Positions 15,308 to 23,895 of a DNA stretch of 48,242 bases are shown here, one piece after another (positions within the stretch are counted from its first letter, which is position 1; every line of letters starts with the position of its first letter). A program made the position numbers and the translations under genes. The stretch is from Kitasatospora indigofera (GTDB taxonomy: Bacteria > Actinomycetota > Actinomycetes > Streptomycetales > Streptomycetaceae), in assembly GCF_014655955.1 (NCBI RefSeq), contig NZ_BNBO01000067.1, forward strand, positions 1 through 48,242, given 5' to 3'. The notes beneath the pieces were generated by a model. It did no database searches. It saw only the letters and a program-made list of their open reading frames with translations, and was not told the DNA's origin.

Positions 15308-17599
15308 TCATCGGCCGGCCGCCGGTGCCGGCCGGGCGCCGTCGGTGCCCTCCAGCGCGCCGGTGGTGGCCAGCCGGGACAGCGCGGCGCGGAGGAACGG
15401 GCTGGGTACCTGGAAGCCGCCCTCCTCCCGCAGGGGTGCGGGGCGCCCGGCCTCGGCTGCGGACGTGGCGCACGCGGGCGCTCCGGCCGCCTGGGCGGGC
15501 GCCGGTGCGTCCTCGTCGGGCCGGCCCCGGCGGGCGGCCACCGCACGGGCCCGGTCGAGGTAGGCGTCGTCGCCGGTGGCCGCGGCGTCCGCGGGACCTT
15601 GTGCTGCGGCAGACGTGCCAGGAGCGCCCGGGGTGGCCGCCGCGGCAGGCGCAGCGGACGCGAGGTGTGCACCCGCCGGGTCGGTGGCCACCGTGCCGGT
15701 GTCGGGGGCATCGGTGCTCGGCGCCCCGGTGCCGAGCACCGCGCTGGCGAGCTGGGTCAGCAGCGCCTGCTCACTGCCGGCGGGGTCCGTGCCGGCGGCG
15801 CCGTCCGGACCGGGCCGGCCCGGGCCCTGGGCACCGCTGCCCTGCGCTCCGGTGCCCTGGGGGGCGCCACCCTGGTCGTCGCTGCGGGCGGCGTCCAGCC
15901 AGCGGCGCCGCATCTGCTCCATCCGGCGGTCGCCCTGCTCGTGCCGGACGGCCTGCCCCTGGACGCCGGAGTCGGTGACCGTCCCCTCCTCGTCCTCCGG
16001 GCCGTACTCGCCGAACCGGCTGGGGCGGACGAAGCGGTCGCCCTCGCCCTTTCCCTTGCGGCCGGCGCCGCCGCCCGGGTGCCCACCCGCGTGGGCGCCG
16101 CCCGCGCCTGCGGCCGAGGCCCCGGTGCGGCCGGTACCCGTGCCGGCGCCGGCGGCTCCGCCCGCGCCGCCGCGTCCCGAGCCGGTGCCCGCGCCGAGGC
16201 CGGAACGGGTGGAACCCTCGCCGCTGCCCGCGACGCCGAGCCCGGATCGCGCGCTGCCGGCCCGGGCCCCGGCGACCGATCCGCTGCCGACCCCGCGACC
16301 GCCGCCGAACCCGCCCGCCCCGCCTCCGGCCGAGCCTCGGCCGGAGCCGCCGGCACCCGGCATGCCGCCGGCGAGGCTCCGTGCGGTCGTCCCCGTGACG
16401 CCCCGTCCGGCGGACGCGGCGGTGGTCGAGCCCGGCGTGAACCGGCTGCCGGAGGAGGACGGCCGGGCCGCACCGGAGCCGAGCCCGCCCGGCAGGCCCA
16501 GCCCGCCGAAGGGGGACGCCCCGCCGAAGGCCCCGCCGAGCGCGCCACCGCTGAGGGACGGGCCCGTTCCGCCCGCGCCGCGACCGCTCCCGCTCCACGG
16601 GCTCAGCGCTCCGCCGATCCCGCCGGCCGGGTCGAAGCCGCTCTGCGCCCCGGACAGGCCGGCCAGGCTGAGGCTCGCGGGGTTCGGGCGGTAGACGGGC
16701 AGGTCGGCACCGCCCATGCCGATGCCGCCGCTCGACGCGCTGCCCAGTCCGCCGGGGGCCGGCGGCTCGAAGGGCTTGAAGGAGGCGAGTTGCGGCCGGT
16801 AGGTGCTGCCGCCGGACCCGCCGACGCCACCCATCCCGTCCGGGAGCGTGCCCGGCATTCCGCCGGGAGCCCCGTCCATGGCGCTGAGGGGGGAGAACTC
16901 GGCCGCCGAGCCGCCGGGCGGGACGGCACCGGGGTAGGAGGCCAGGTCCACACCGTCCGGGCGCTGGAGGGTGGAGGGGTCGAACATGGCGCCGGCCGGG
17001 GTGCCCCGGGTCGGGGCCGTCGCTCCCCCGCCGTGGCCGCCGAGGGTGGCGACCTGGCCCGCACCGGTCATCCGCTCGATGTGGCCGGCGCTCTCCCGGA
17101 GCATCGAGTCGACGCTGGTGCCGACCTGGCCGACGTAACGGTTGTAGGTGTCCGCGGCCGTCTTGATGCCTTCGGACTGGGCGATGTCGTCGTGCTTGCC
17201 GGCCGGGTTCTGGTCCATGTACTCCTTCGCGTAACGGAGTTCGCGGACCATCTCGCCCTTGGTCTGGGTGACCGCCTGCTCGGCGCCGCGCAGCGACTGG
17301 GCCATCGCGACCCCGGCGTCCAGGGTGGTGACCGCGTGCGACTGGTCGGTGCCGGCGTACTTGCGCAGGTAGGCCTCGAAGCTGTCGGCGGCGGTGCCGG
17401 ACATGTTGGCCATCGCCCGGTTGGCGCTCGCCACGATGGTGCGGACCGCGGGTTCGGCGGCGGTGTTCCAGGCCTCCCAGGCGGCCGCCAGCTCGGCCAG
17501 CAACTCCTCGTTGGCGTTGGGGAACACGATGCTGGACCCGTGCTCGTTGCTCTGGACGACCTTCAGCACCTCGGCGAGGTCGGACGGCAGCTCGATCAT
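15308..17599 (-). CDS. PPE/WXG100-like protein with long Gly-rich C-terminus
   Basis: 763 residues from ATG 17599. Residues 1 to about 190 are helical with an A-A-W-E-A-W turn and a helical hairpin of the size seen in PPE- or WXG100-like ESX substrates. Residues about 190-510 are extremely glycine-rich. A conserved-looking island (G-D-R-F-V-R-P-S-R-F-G-E-Y, then R-R-M-E-Q-M-R-R-R-W-L) lies near 520-590, and an Ala/Pro-rich tail follows. No signal peptide or membrane helix is seen. It lies in the middle of the same-strand effector gene set, 81 bp upstream of the 12-mer-repeat gene. Role inferred: ESX-exported structural or adaptor protein. Confidence 0.75.
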   Translation of the reverse strand: MIELPSDLAEVLKVVQSNEHGSSIVFPNANEELLAELAAAWEAWNTAAEPAVRTIVASANRAMANMSGTAADSFEAYLRKYAGTDQSHAVTTLDAGVAMAQSLRGAEQAVTQTKGEMVRELRYAKEYMDQNPAGKHDDIAQSEGIKTAADTYNRYVGQVGTSVDSMLRESAGHIERMTGAGQVATLGGHGGGATAPTRGTPAGAMFDPSTLQRPDGVDLASYPGAVPPGGSAAEFSPLSAMDGAPGGMPGTLPDGMGGVGGSGGSTYRPQLASFKPFEPPAPGGLGSASSGGIGMGGADLPVYRPNPASLSLAGLSGAQSGFDPAGGIGGALSPWSGSGRGAGGTGPSLSGGALGGAFGGASPFGGLGLPGGLGSGAARPSSSGSRFTPGSTTAASAGRGVTGTTARSLAGGMPGAGGSGRGSAGGGAGGFGGGRGVGSGSVAGARAGSARSGLGVAGSGEGSTRSGLGAGTGSGRGGAGGAAGAGTGTGRTGASAAGAGGAHAGGHPGGGAGRKGKGEGDRFVRPSRFGEYGPEDEEGTVTDSGVQGQAVRHEQGDRRMEQMRRRWLDAARSDDQGGAPQGTGAQGSGAQGPGRPGPDGAAGTDPAGSEQALLTQLASAVLGTGAPSTDAPDTGTVATDPAGAHLASAAPAAAATPGAPGTSAAAQGPADAAATGDDAYLDRARAVAARRGRPDEDAPAPAQAAGAPACATSAAEAGRPAPLREEGGFQVPSPFLRAALSRLATTGALEGTDGARPAPAAGR

Positions 17600-17825
17600 G
17601 ACGAGTCGCTCTCTTCGGCTGGCCGGCTGGCCTGGGACGGATGAGGGGAGGGGGTGACCGACGGCCGGGGCCGGGGCTCCGCGTCTGGCGCCGGGTCACC
17701 GGTACGGCGCAGTGGGTGCGATGCTGCGACCACGGCCGGTGCGCGGGCCGGACCGTGGACGGTCCCGGGACGGGCGGACCCGTCCCGGGCGGGTACGGCG
17801 GCCCGCGCGGGCGGGCCGCCGCCGG

Positions 17826-18380
17826 TCAGATGAGCTGGTTGTGCGCGCCCCCGGGCGAGGGGCGCGGGATCGGCTCCTCGTCGGTGTCGCGCTCGTTGTA
17901 GTCGAGTTCGGGCGCCGTCGGGTCGTGGTAGACGTCCGCCTGGCCGTGCGGGACGGTCAGGGTGACCGGGTCCTTCTGCGGGATCGGCGGTTCCTGAACC
18001 GTGGGCAGGCTCGCCGGGACGGGCTCGGTCTCGCCCCGGCCCCCGTCCAGGGCCCGCAGGTCGACGGCGCGGGCCTCGTCGGTCGCCCGGTAGCGCTGGC
18101 ACATCAGCTCCAGGTTGGCCGCCAGCTGCGCCGAGTTCTGCAGGTACCGCTTGACGCCCTCGAAGACCTGCTGCTGGTGCTCGGACAGTCCGCCGACCGA
18201 GGACGTCCCCCCGGTCAGCGACTTGCCCACGTTGTCGGTGCCGTAGACCGTCGGCTGGATCTGCTTGATCACGGCCTCCAGCCGGGCGGCCGGGGCCTCC
18301 AGGTCGTCCAGCATGGTCCGGATCTTCTTGGCCGCAGCCTCGACCTCGTCGAGGTCGATCTGGAACGACGAACCGCTCAT
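17826..18380 (-). CDS. WXG100-like ESX protein
   Basis: 184 residues from ATG 18380; a GTG at 18395 in the same frame is possible but less likely. S-S-F-Q-I-D-L-D-E-V at residues 4-13 opens a helix-turn-helix hairpin to about residue 105, the right size for the WXG100/EspA-like fold. An acidic disordered tail with the pattern D-V-Y-H-D-P, E-L-D-Y-N-E-R-D-T-D-E-E follows. The F-Q-I-D-L start is shared with the gene at 14306, suggesting duplication inside this locus. It is expected to be exported with, or to chaperone, the neighbouring effectors. Confidence 0.75.
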   Translation of the reverse strand: MSGSSFQIDLDEVEAAAKKIRTMLDDLEAPAARLEAVIKQIQPTVYGTDNVGKSLTGGTSSVGGLSEHQQQVFEGVKRYLQNSAQLAANLELMCQRYRATDEARAVDLRALDGGRGETEPVPASLPTVQEPPIPQKDPVTLTVPHGQADVYHDPTAPELDYNERDTDEEPIPRPSPGGAHNQLI

Positions 18381-18496
18381 GGCCGCCCACCCCACTTTCC
18401 CGGGCGCCGATGCCGCCGCCCGTCCCCTTTCCGCCTGCGGCCCGCTGCGGGCCGGAGGCGGTCTTCGTCACGATCCGAGTGCGCCTGCCGCGCCGG

Positions 18497-20776
18497 TCAG
18501 AGCGTGATCGCCCCGCCCGGACCGACCACGTGCAGGCCGGCCTCGCCGAAGGCGACCGCCAGCGGCAGCCGGTCCAGCTCGGCCTCGTTCAACAGCGTTC
18601 CGCTCCCCGCGTGCCAGAGCCGCAGGGTCGCCTCCTGGTCGCCGGAGGCCAGCAGGGCCTCACCGCCCAGGTCCTGGAGGACGATGCTGCGCACCGGGGA
18701 CCCGCCGCCGGCGAAGTCCCCCGCCGGGCTGCCGTCCCGGGCGTCCCAGATCCGCAGCGACCCGTCCGCGCCGCCGCCGACCAGTACCTCGCGGCTCTCC
18801 AGCAAGCCGAAGGAGAGCGCGCCGACCGGGCCCGGCAGGGCGCCGACGGGCACCGGGCCGGGGGCACCGTCGGTCGCGTCCCAGAGCCGGACCGTGCCGT
18901 CGGGGCCGGCGGTGGCGAGCGTCGGACGGCCCGCCACCGAGCCGACGGCCAGCGCCGTCACCCCGGCCGGGTCGGCCGTCAGGCGCAGCAGCGGGGCGCC
19001 GCCGAGCGCCTCCCTCACCCGGACGGTGCCGTCGGTGCCGGCCGAGGCGAGCAGCGCCCGCCCGTCCGCGTCCGGGGCGCCGACGGCGACCGCCGTGACC
19101 GGCCCGGTGTGCGAGGTGGGGACGGACAGCGGGGCGCCGCTGCGGGGGTCCAGGCAGCGGACCGCGCCGGTGGCGGTGCCGCAGACGACGAGCGTGCGGT
19201 CGCCGGCCGGGCAGAGCGCCACCGAGGTGACCGGCCCGCCGTCCGGGGCAGCCGTGTGCAGTGCGGTGCGGGCGGCCGCGTCCCACAGGCGCAGGGTGCC
19301 GTCGCCGTGGCCGGCGGCCAGCACCGGCCGCCCGTCCAGTTCGCCGACGGCCAGCGCGTTGACCGGGAAGTCCTGGCCGGCGCCGGGGGCGCAGTCGCCG
19401 ACGGCCGTCCAGGTCTCCGGGTCCCAGAAGGTGAGTTGCCCGCTCTCGTCGCCGGTGACCAGCAGGTCCCGGCCGTCCTGCGGGACGGCGGCCAGGGCGG
19501 TGAGCCAGCCGCGGGCGACGGGCCGGCCGTCCAGCGCGCGGGCGGTGTAGACGTCCCAGGTGCGCACGGTGCCGTCCAGGGCGCAGGAGGCGAGCAGGGG
19601 GTCGCCGCCGGTGCGCAGGAAGGCGAGGGCGGTGACCGTGCCGGAGTGGCCGGTGAGCACGGCGAGCGGCTGCCCGGTGGCGAGGTCCCAGAGCCGGACG
19701 CTGCCGTCCTGCCCGGCCGAGGCCAGCAGGGCCTGGTCACCGAGGCTGAGGACGGCGAGCGCCGTGACCCGGTCGCTGTGGCCCACCAGCAGGTGGAGCT
19801 GCTCGCCGGTGGCGGCGTCCCAGACGCGTACCAGGGTGTCGTCGCCGGCGGCCGCGACCAGGTCGAGGCCGGCGCAGCGGGCGTGGCAGAGGACCGCGGC
19901 GCCCTGGCCGGCCACCGACAGCAGCCCGAGGGCCCGGCCGTCCTCGGCGTGCCAGGCCTGGACCTCGCCCTGGCGGCCGGCCGAGAAGACCAGCGGTACC
20001 CCCTGGACGAGTCCGGCGGTCACCGCCTGTGCTCCCTCGCCGCCGGCCGTGCCGTGCAGCAACGCTCCGCTGACGGCGTCCCAGACCTGGACGGCGCCGT
20101 CCGCGCCGCCGACGGCGAACAGTTCGCGGCCGCCGGCGGCGCCGAGGGCCAGGGCGGTCGGCAGCACACCCGCCTCGGTGCCCGAGCCGCCGAGCGGGTC
20201 GGCCCCGTCGAGGGCGACCAGGCCGAAGCCCTGCTCGGGTTCGGCCAGGGCGTAGGCGGCGCGTCCGCCGACCGTGCCGATCGCGGCGGCGGGCCGGGCC
20301 GTGGATCCGGCGGCGGCCGGGTCGATCTCGTCCAGCGCGAGCAGGACGCCGGGCAGCCGGCCGGCCGCGGCCGGGTCCAGGACCTGGGCGGCCAGCGCCT
20401 CCAGGGCCCGCCCCACGCCCGGGACCGGGGTGGCGGTGGCGTCGTCCCAACTCGCGTCCCCGTCCGGCAGCAGGCCGACGACGGTCAGCCGGCGGCCGGT
20501 GCCCGGCTCTGCGGCGTCCTGGCCGGGGGCGGCGCCGGGCGGGCCCGAGCGCAGTGCGCCCAGGACGCGATTCAGGACGGCCAGGTCGAGGCGGCCGGTC
20601 CGTACCGTCCGGGTGGTGCCGGCGACGGCCTCCACCCGGAGCCGGCCGTCCGCCGCCACGGTCAGTGCGACCCGGCCCGACGGGAGCTGCGCGCCCCCGT
20701 GGACGTATGACAGGCCGTGTACCGACGATTCGTCAGTTCCGGCCGTAAAGACCGGAATCCCGGTTCCCCCCGACAT
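18497..20776 (-). CDS. WD40 repeat protein
   Basis: 759 residues from ATG 20776; GTG 20779 just before it would also work, and both use AGGAGGAG at 20784-20791. The first 200 residues are a separate domain (V-H-G-L-S-Y-V-H-G, L-A-V-L-N-R-V-L-G-A-L) that I do not recognise. From about residue 210 twelve WD40-type repeats follow, most ending in V-R-L-W-D-A or a variant, with S-A-G-x-D-G before it. One or two beta-propellers are expected. No enzyme domain and no signal peptide are seen, so it is probably a cytoplasmic scaffold. Same strand as the ESX-like genes with a 116-bp gap; a role in assembling or restraining the effectors is inference. Confidence 0.85.
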   Translation of the reverse strand: MSGGTGIPVFTAGTDESSVHGLSYVHGGAQLPSGRVALTVAADGRLRVEAVAGTTRTVRTGRLDLAVLNRVLGALRSGPPGAAPGQDAAEPGTGRRLTVVGLLPDGDASWDDATATPVPGVGRALEALAAQVLDPAAAGRLPGVLLALDEIDPAAAGSTARPAAAIGTVGGRAAYALAEPEQGFGLVALDGADPLGGSGTEAGVLPTALALGAAGGRELFAVGGADGAVQVWDAVSGALLHGTAGGEGAQAVTAGLVQGVPLVFSAGRQGEVQAWHAEDGRALGLLSVAGQGAAVLCHARCAGLDLVAAAGDDTLVRVWDAATGEQLHLLVGHSDRVTALAVLSLGDQALLASAGQDGSVRLWDLATGQPLAVLTGHSGTVTALAFLRTGGDPLLASCALDGTVRTWDVYTARALDGRPVARGWLTALAAVPQDGRDLLVTGDESGQLTFWDPETWTAVGDCAPGAGQDFPVNALAVGELDGRPVLAAGHGDGTLRLWDAAARTALHTAAPDGGPVTSVALCPAGDRTLVVCGTATGAVRCLDPRSGAPLSVPTSHTGPVTAVAVGAPDADGRALLASAGTDGTVRVREALGGAPLLRLTADPAGVTALAVGSVAGRPTLATAGPDGTVRLWDATDGAPGPVPVGALPGPVGALSFGLLESREVLVGGGADGSLRIWDARDGSPAGDFAGGGSPVRSIVLQDLGGEALLASGDQEATLRLWHAGSGTLLNEAELDRLPLAVAFGEAGLHVVGPGGAITL

Positions 20777-20852
20777 CACGTTCTCCTCCTGGACGGCATG
20801 GCCGTCGCCTTGTCCTCACAGAGCACCCCCGTACTCGGAACAATTTCCTGCT

Positions 20853-21419
20853 TCAGCACAGATCCGCTGGCTGCAGGGTGGCATGCACGGCGTCGTGCAG
20901 CGTGTGGGTCCGCGAGCTGCGGAACAGCCCCGGACGGTAGCCCGCGCGCCGGAATCCGATGGACGCGCCCACCACCTGAACGGGCATGTTATCCCTTGCG
21001 GCGTACGCGTCAATATGACCCAGGCCAAGGCCGTCGAAGCCGAATCTGCAGATCAGCCGTAGTGCGGAAGCCGCCACCTTGAGGCTGCGCGCCTCCGGCA
21101 GCAGCCAGATCGAGGCCTCGGCCGCACGCTCCGCCGGCCGCAGGTCCACCAGTTCGGCCCAGCCCACCGAAGGCCCGTCGCCCACCACCACCGAGAAGTA
21201 CGCCGCCCGGTCCCGCGCCCAGAGGGCGCCGGGCACTTCGGCGAGCCAGCGGCGGGCCGCCGCCTCGTCCTGATGGGGGATGACCCCCTGCATGAACTCG
21301 CGGACCAGCGGATCCCTGGACCCGGCCAGCACGGTGGCGGCGTCGTCCGCCTCCGGCCGCCGGATGGAGACCTGACCATCCGTCAGCGTCGGTACGGGCA
21401 GCGTGCTCAGAAGACGCAT
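20853..21419 (-). CDS. GNAT-family N-acetyltransferase
   Basis: 188 residues from ATG 21419; the frame is open 14 codons further but those look untranslated. The RimJ/RimL-like pattern is visible: V-S-I-R-R-P-E-A-D-D near the N-terminus, S-V-G-W-A-E-L-V-D in the middle strand, A-S-I-W-L-L-P-E-A-R at the acetyl-CoA-binding turn, and A-A-R-D-N-M-P-V-Q-V-V-G-A-S-I-G-F near residue 155. It would transfer acetyl from acetyl-CoA to an amine, perhaps a protein N-terminus or antibiotic. It is 73-76 bp upstream of the WD40 gene on the same strand and may head the transcript. Confidence 0.82.
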   Translation of the reverse strand: MRLLSTLPVPTLTDGQVSIRRPEADDAATVLAGSRDPLVREFMQGVIPHQDEAAARRWLAEVPGALWARDRAAYFSVVVGDGPSVGWAELVDLRPAERAAEASIWLLPEARSLKVAASALRLICRFGFDGLGLGHIDAYAARDNMPVQVVGASIGFRRAGYRPGLFRSSRTHTLHDAVHATLQPADLC

Positions 21420-21726
21420 CACCAGCCCCTTCCCCTGCGCCGTGGCCACCAAGCAGACCACCTCTACACGCGGAGATCAAACCGGCTCCAGGGCCCCCGA
21501 ACAACCGTCCGGAGCCCCCCGAACCCGCCGGTAGCCTGGCTCAAGGGCCCCCGGACCGCCCGAGAGGCCCCCGGCGGGCTTTGCCAAGAATTTGCCGTAC
21601 GGGGTGAACGGCACGCCAAGTCCACCCCGAACCCGCACATCACCCGCCCACCGCACCACGCGAGCCCGGGCGGCCACCGACGCGACCGGCGCGACCGACG
21701 GCCGGAGCGCGCCACCCGGTGCACCG
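21420..21726. other. Intergenic region upstream of the GNAT gene
   Basis: No convincing gene. The region carries a local dip in GC around 21579-21600 with two TTTGCC copies exactly 11 bp apart (21580 and 21591; GGCAAA on the minus strand). This may be promoter or regulator-binding sequence for the GNAT gene and the downstream effector set. Confidence 0.35.
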
Positions 21727-22470
21727 TCACCGCGGGGCCTCGCCCGGCCCTGAACCGCCCCCGCTGTCCGCGGACCCCGTCGGCGCTCCGTCCACCGGGT
21801 GCGCCCGGCGGAGGGCCGGCGGGACCAGGGCGAGGCAGAGCACGAACCAGCCCGCCGCGAGCAGCCAGCCCCCGAGGACGTCCAACGGCCAGTGCACACC
21901 GAGGTAGACCCGGCTGAGCCCGACGGCCACCGCCGCCACCCCGAGCAGCAGCGCCACCGGCAGCGCCAGGCGGCGCCGGGCGGTGCGGAGGACGGCCCAG
22001 GCCAGCAGGCCGGCCGCGAGCGCGCCGGTGAAGGCGTGGCCCGAAGGGAAGGCGTAGCCGCTCGGCGAGGCACCGACCCAGTCGGCCGCCGGCGGCCGGG
22101 GCCGCGCGAAGGCCAGCATCAGCCCCCTGCGCAGCAGTTGCCCCAACGCCAGCACCAGCACCGGTCCGCAGAGCCACCAGATCCGCCGCCGCCCCGGTCC
22201 GGCGCCCCGCGCCAGGAGGACTCCCGCCGCCACCGCCGCGGTGTACGGCGGGACTCCGGTGCCCAGGTCGGTCACGGTGCCCGCGACCCGCACGGCCCAG
22301 GCGGGACGGTGCGTCACGGCCCAGTCGTGCAGCCACGACTCGGCGGCGAACGGCCCCCAGCCGTGCAGCGCCAGCAGGAGGGCCAGCACGCCGAAGGCCG
22401 TCAGCGCGAGGACCGCGACGAGGGCGACGGCGCGCGTCGGGGCCGGGGCCGGACCGCTGGGCTGGGGCAT
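21727..22470 (-). CDS. PAP2-family membrane phosphatase
   Basis: 247 residues from ATG 22470. The three phosphatidic acid phosphatase type 2 motifs are present: R-R-G-L-M-L-A-F-A-R-P-R-P (K/R-x6-RP), F-P-S-G-H-A and S-R-V-Y-L-G-V-H-W-P-L-D-V. About six membrane helices surround them. The family dephosphorylates lipid phosphates such as phosphatidate or undecaprenyl diphosphate at the outer membrane face. A perfect palindrome 30 bp upstream overlaps a possible minus-strand -10 (TACACT, 22528-22523), so the gene is probably repressor-controlled. Confidence 0.9.
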   Translation of the reverse strand: MPQPSGPAPAPTRAVALVAVLALTAFGVLALLLALHGWGPFAAESWLHDWAVTHRPAWAVRVAGTVTDLGTGVPPYTAAVAAGVLLARGAGPGRRRIWWLCGPVLVLALGQLLRRGLMLAFARPRPPAADWVGASPSGYAFPSGHAFTGALAAGLLAWAVLRTARRRLALPVALLLGVAAVAVGLSRVYLGVHWPLDVLGGWLLAAGWFVLCLALVPPALRRAHPVDGAPTGSADSGGGSGPGEAPR

Positions 22471-22499
22471 CCGCGGAGGGCCTCTCGTCGCCGGGCCGT

Positions 22500-22545
22500 G
22501 GTCACATCCATCGGTCTACATCAGTGTAGACCGATGGATGTGACC
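22500..22545. promoter_or_regulatory. Perfect 21-bp palindrome (4-nt loop) upstream of PAP2
   Basis: Arms 22500-22520 and 22525-22545 are exact reverse complements, with TCAG between. The centre reads TCTACA-TCAG-TGTAGA, similar to TACA/TGTA dyads bound by BlaI/MecI-type repressors. It covers a minus-strand TACACT -10 box, so binding would block the PAP2 promoter. Its length and perfection also allow a DNA or RNA hairpin. Confidence 0.7.
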
Positions 22546-22590
22546 GTGGATCATCGCGACGCCCTCCGCCCCGGCCCGGACGGCCCGACG

Positions 22591-22621
22591 ACCGATGACC
22601 GATGACCGATGACCGATGACC
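22591..22621. repeat. 7-bp tandem repeat (ACCGATG)n
   Basis: ACCGATG is repeated four times head-to-tail plus ACC, with no interruption. It lies between the palindrome and the end of the DUF3103-like gene. The heptamer shares CCGATG with the palindrome arm. Confidence 0.8.
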
Positions 22622-22761
22622 GGAGTCAAGCCCGCGGGCGGGCGGGCGTCAAGCACCGCCGGGAGCGTCCCGCCCGCACGGGTCGGCGGGTCCCGCGGAG
22701 CGTCTCCCGAGCCCCTGGCGAGGGCCACCCCGGACGGGCCGGGTCATCCGCCGGCCGGCGG

Positions 22762-23895
22762 TCAGAACTGCTCGACGAAGTACGGCGAGACGCTCAGCCA
22801 GCCGTTGGCCGCCGCGCCGTCGAGGCGTCCCGAGCTGGTCCGGGCGAGGGTGTACCAGGAGTCGACGTAGTCCGGGTCGTCGGTCCACCAGGAGGCGGGG
22901 ACGGCCGACAGGACGGCGTTCACCAGCGGGATGTAGGCGCCCTGGTCGGCGATGGTGAGCAGGACGGCGGCGATGGCCGTGGCGAGGGCCTGGTAGTTGG
23001 TGTCGCCGTCGTCCTCCATCAGGACGACGTCGGCCAGGTTGTACTTGTAGTTCGACCAGTTCACCAGGATCTGGTTGGGGCGGTAGACCGTGCCGTCGTT
23101 GTTCAGGTAGGGCATGTCGACCGGGTCGACCCGTACCTTGCCGTCCAGCCCGAAGCCCGTGACCAGGGCGAACATCTCGGCATCGCCCTTGAACCAGGGC
23201 TCCTCGTCGTCCTTGACCTCGACGGCGTCGACCTTGGTGGCCCACCAGCCGGCAGCGGCGGCGGCCGGGGCGGCGGGCCGCGCGACCGGCAGGTCGATGC
23301 CTTGGCGGGCGAGTTCGGCGCCGAGCACCCGCAGGCCGGCGGCCGTGGTCCGGGCGGAGTCGAGGTCGACCAGGTAGACCGGCCGGTCCGGGACCTTCCC
23401 GGTCGCCAGCAGGTGGGAACGGCCCGCCGTGTCGTAGGCGGTGATCGTCCGGGCGTGGTCGTCGGCGGTGGCCGCGGCCACCAGCGGGGCGACGCCGGCG
23501 TCGAGCGCCGCCCGCATCGCGGGGTCGGCCAACTGCACCTGCAGCAGCGGCCCGAGGTCGGCGCCCAGGCCCTTCGCGGCGGCGATCCGCCGGTCGGCGG
23601 CCGCCACGCCGGCGGCGAGGTCACGGGCGGCGGGGGCGGCGGAACCCGAAGCCAGCGGGCCGAGTTGTGCGGTGCCGGCGTCCGCGCCGGCCCGCAGCCG
23701 GGCGCGCCAGTCGGCGTCGGCGAGCGAGCGGGCGAGGTCGCGCGCCACCTGCTCCTCGATCCGGGTGACCTCGGCGCCCTTCGCGGGCGGTGCGGAAGGC
23801 GCCGGCGAGGCCGTCGCCGGGCCGGCGGTGATGGTCAGTAACGCTACGGCGGCGACGGCGGCGAGGATGCCGCGACGGGTGCGGGAGCGGGACAT
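22762..23895 (-). CDS. Exported DUF3103-like protein with a TTA codon
   Basis: 377 residues from ATG 23895, preceded by CAGGAG. The N-terminus S-R-S-R-T-R-R-G-I-L-A-A-V plus a hydrophobic core and A-T-A-S-P is a signal peptide, with a twin-arginine-like R-R-G-I-L; Sec or Tat export is likely. The C-terminal half (D-M-P-Y-L-N-N-D-G, Y-R-P-N-Q-I-L-V-N-W, L-M-E-D-D-G-D-T-N-Y) fits my memory of DUF3103, a secreted family of unknown function. Codon 19 (23839-23841) is TTA, the only TTA I found in any gene here. In streptomycetes that places translation under the bldA tRNA and links the protein to late growth or development. Confidence 0.8.
   Translation of the reverse strand: MSRSRTRRGILAAVAAVALLTITAGPATASPAPSAPPAKGAEVTRIEEQVARDLARSLADADWRARLRAGADAGTAQLGPLASGSAAPAARDLAAGVAAADRRIAAAKGLGADLGPLLQVQLADPAMRAALDAGVAPLVAAATADDHARTITAYDTAGRSHLLATGKVPDRPVYLVDLDSARTTAAGLRVLGAELARQGIDLPVARPAAPAAAAAGWWATKVDAVEVKDDEEPWFKGDAEMFALVTGFGLDGKVRVDPVDMPYLNNDGTVYRPNQILVNWSNYKYNLADVVLMEDDGDTNYQALATAIAAVLLTIADQGAYIPLVNAVLSAVPASWWTDDPDYVDSWYTLARTSSGRLDGAAANGWLSVSPYFVEQF

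Noticed and set aside
18410..20710. Plus-strand frame opposite the WD40 gene
   Set aside because: No domain; the WD40 repeats on the minus strand are unambiguous.
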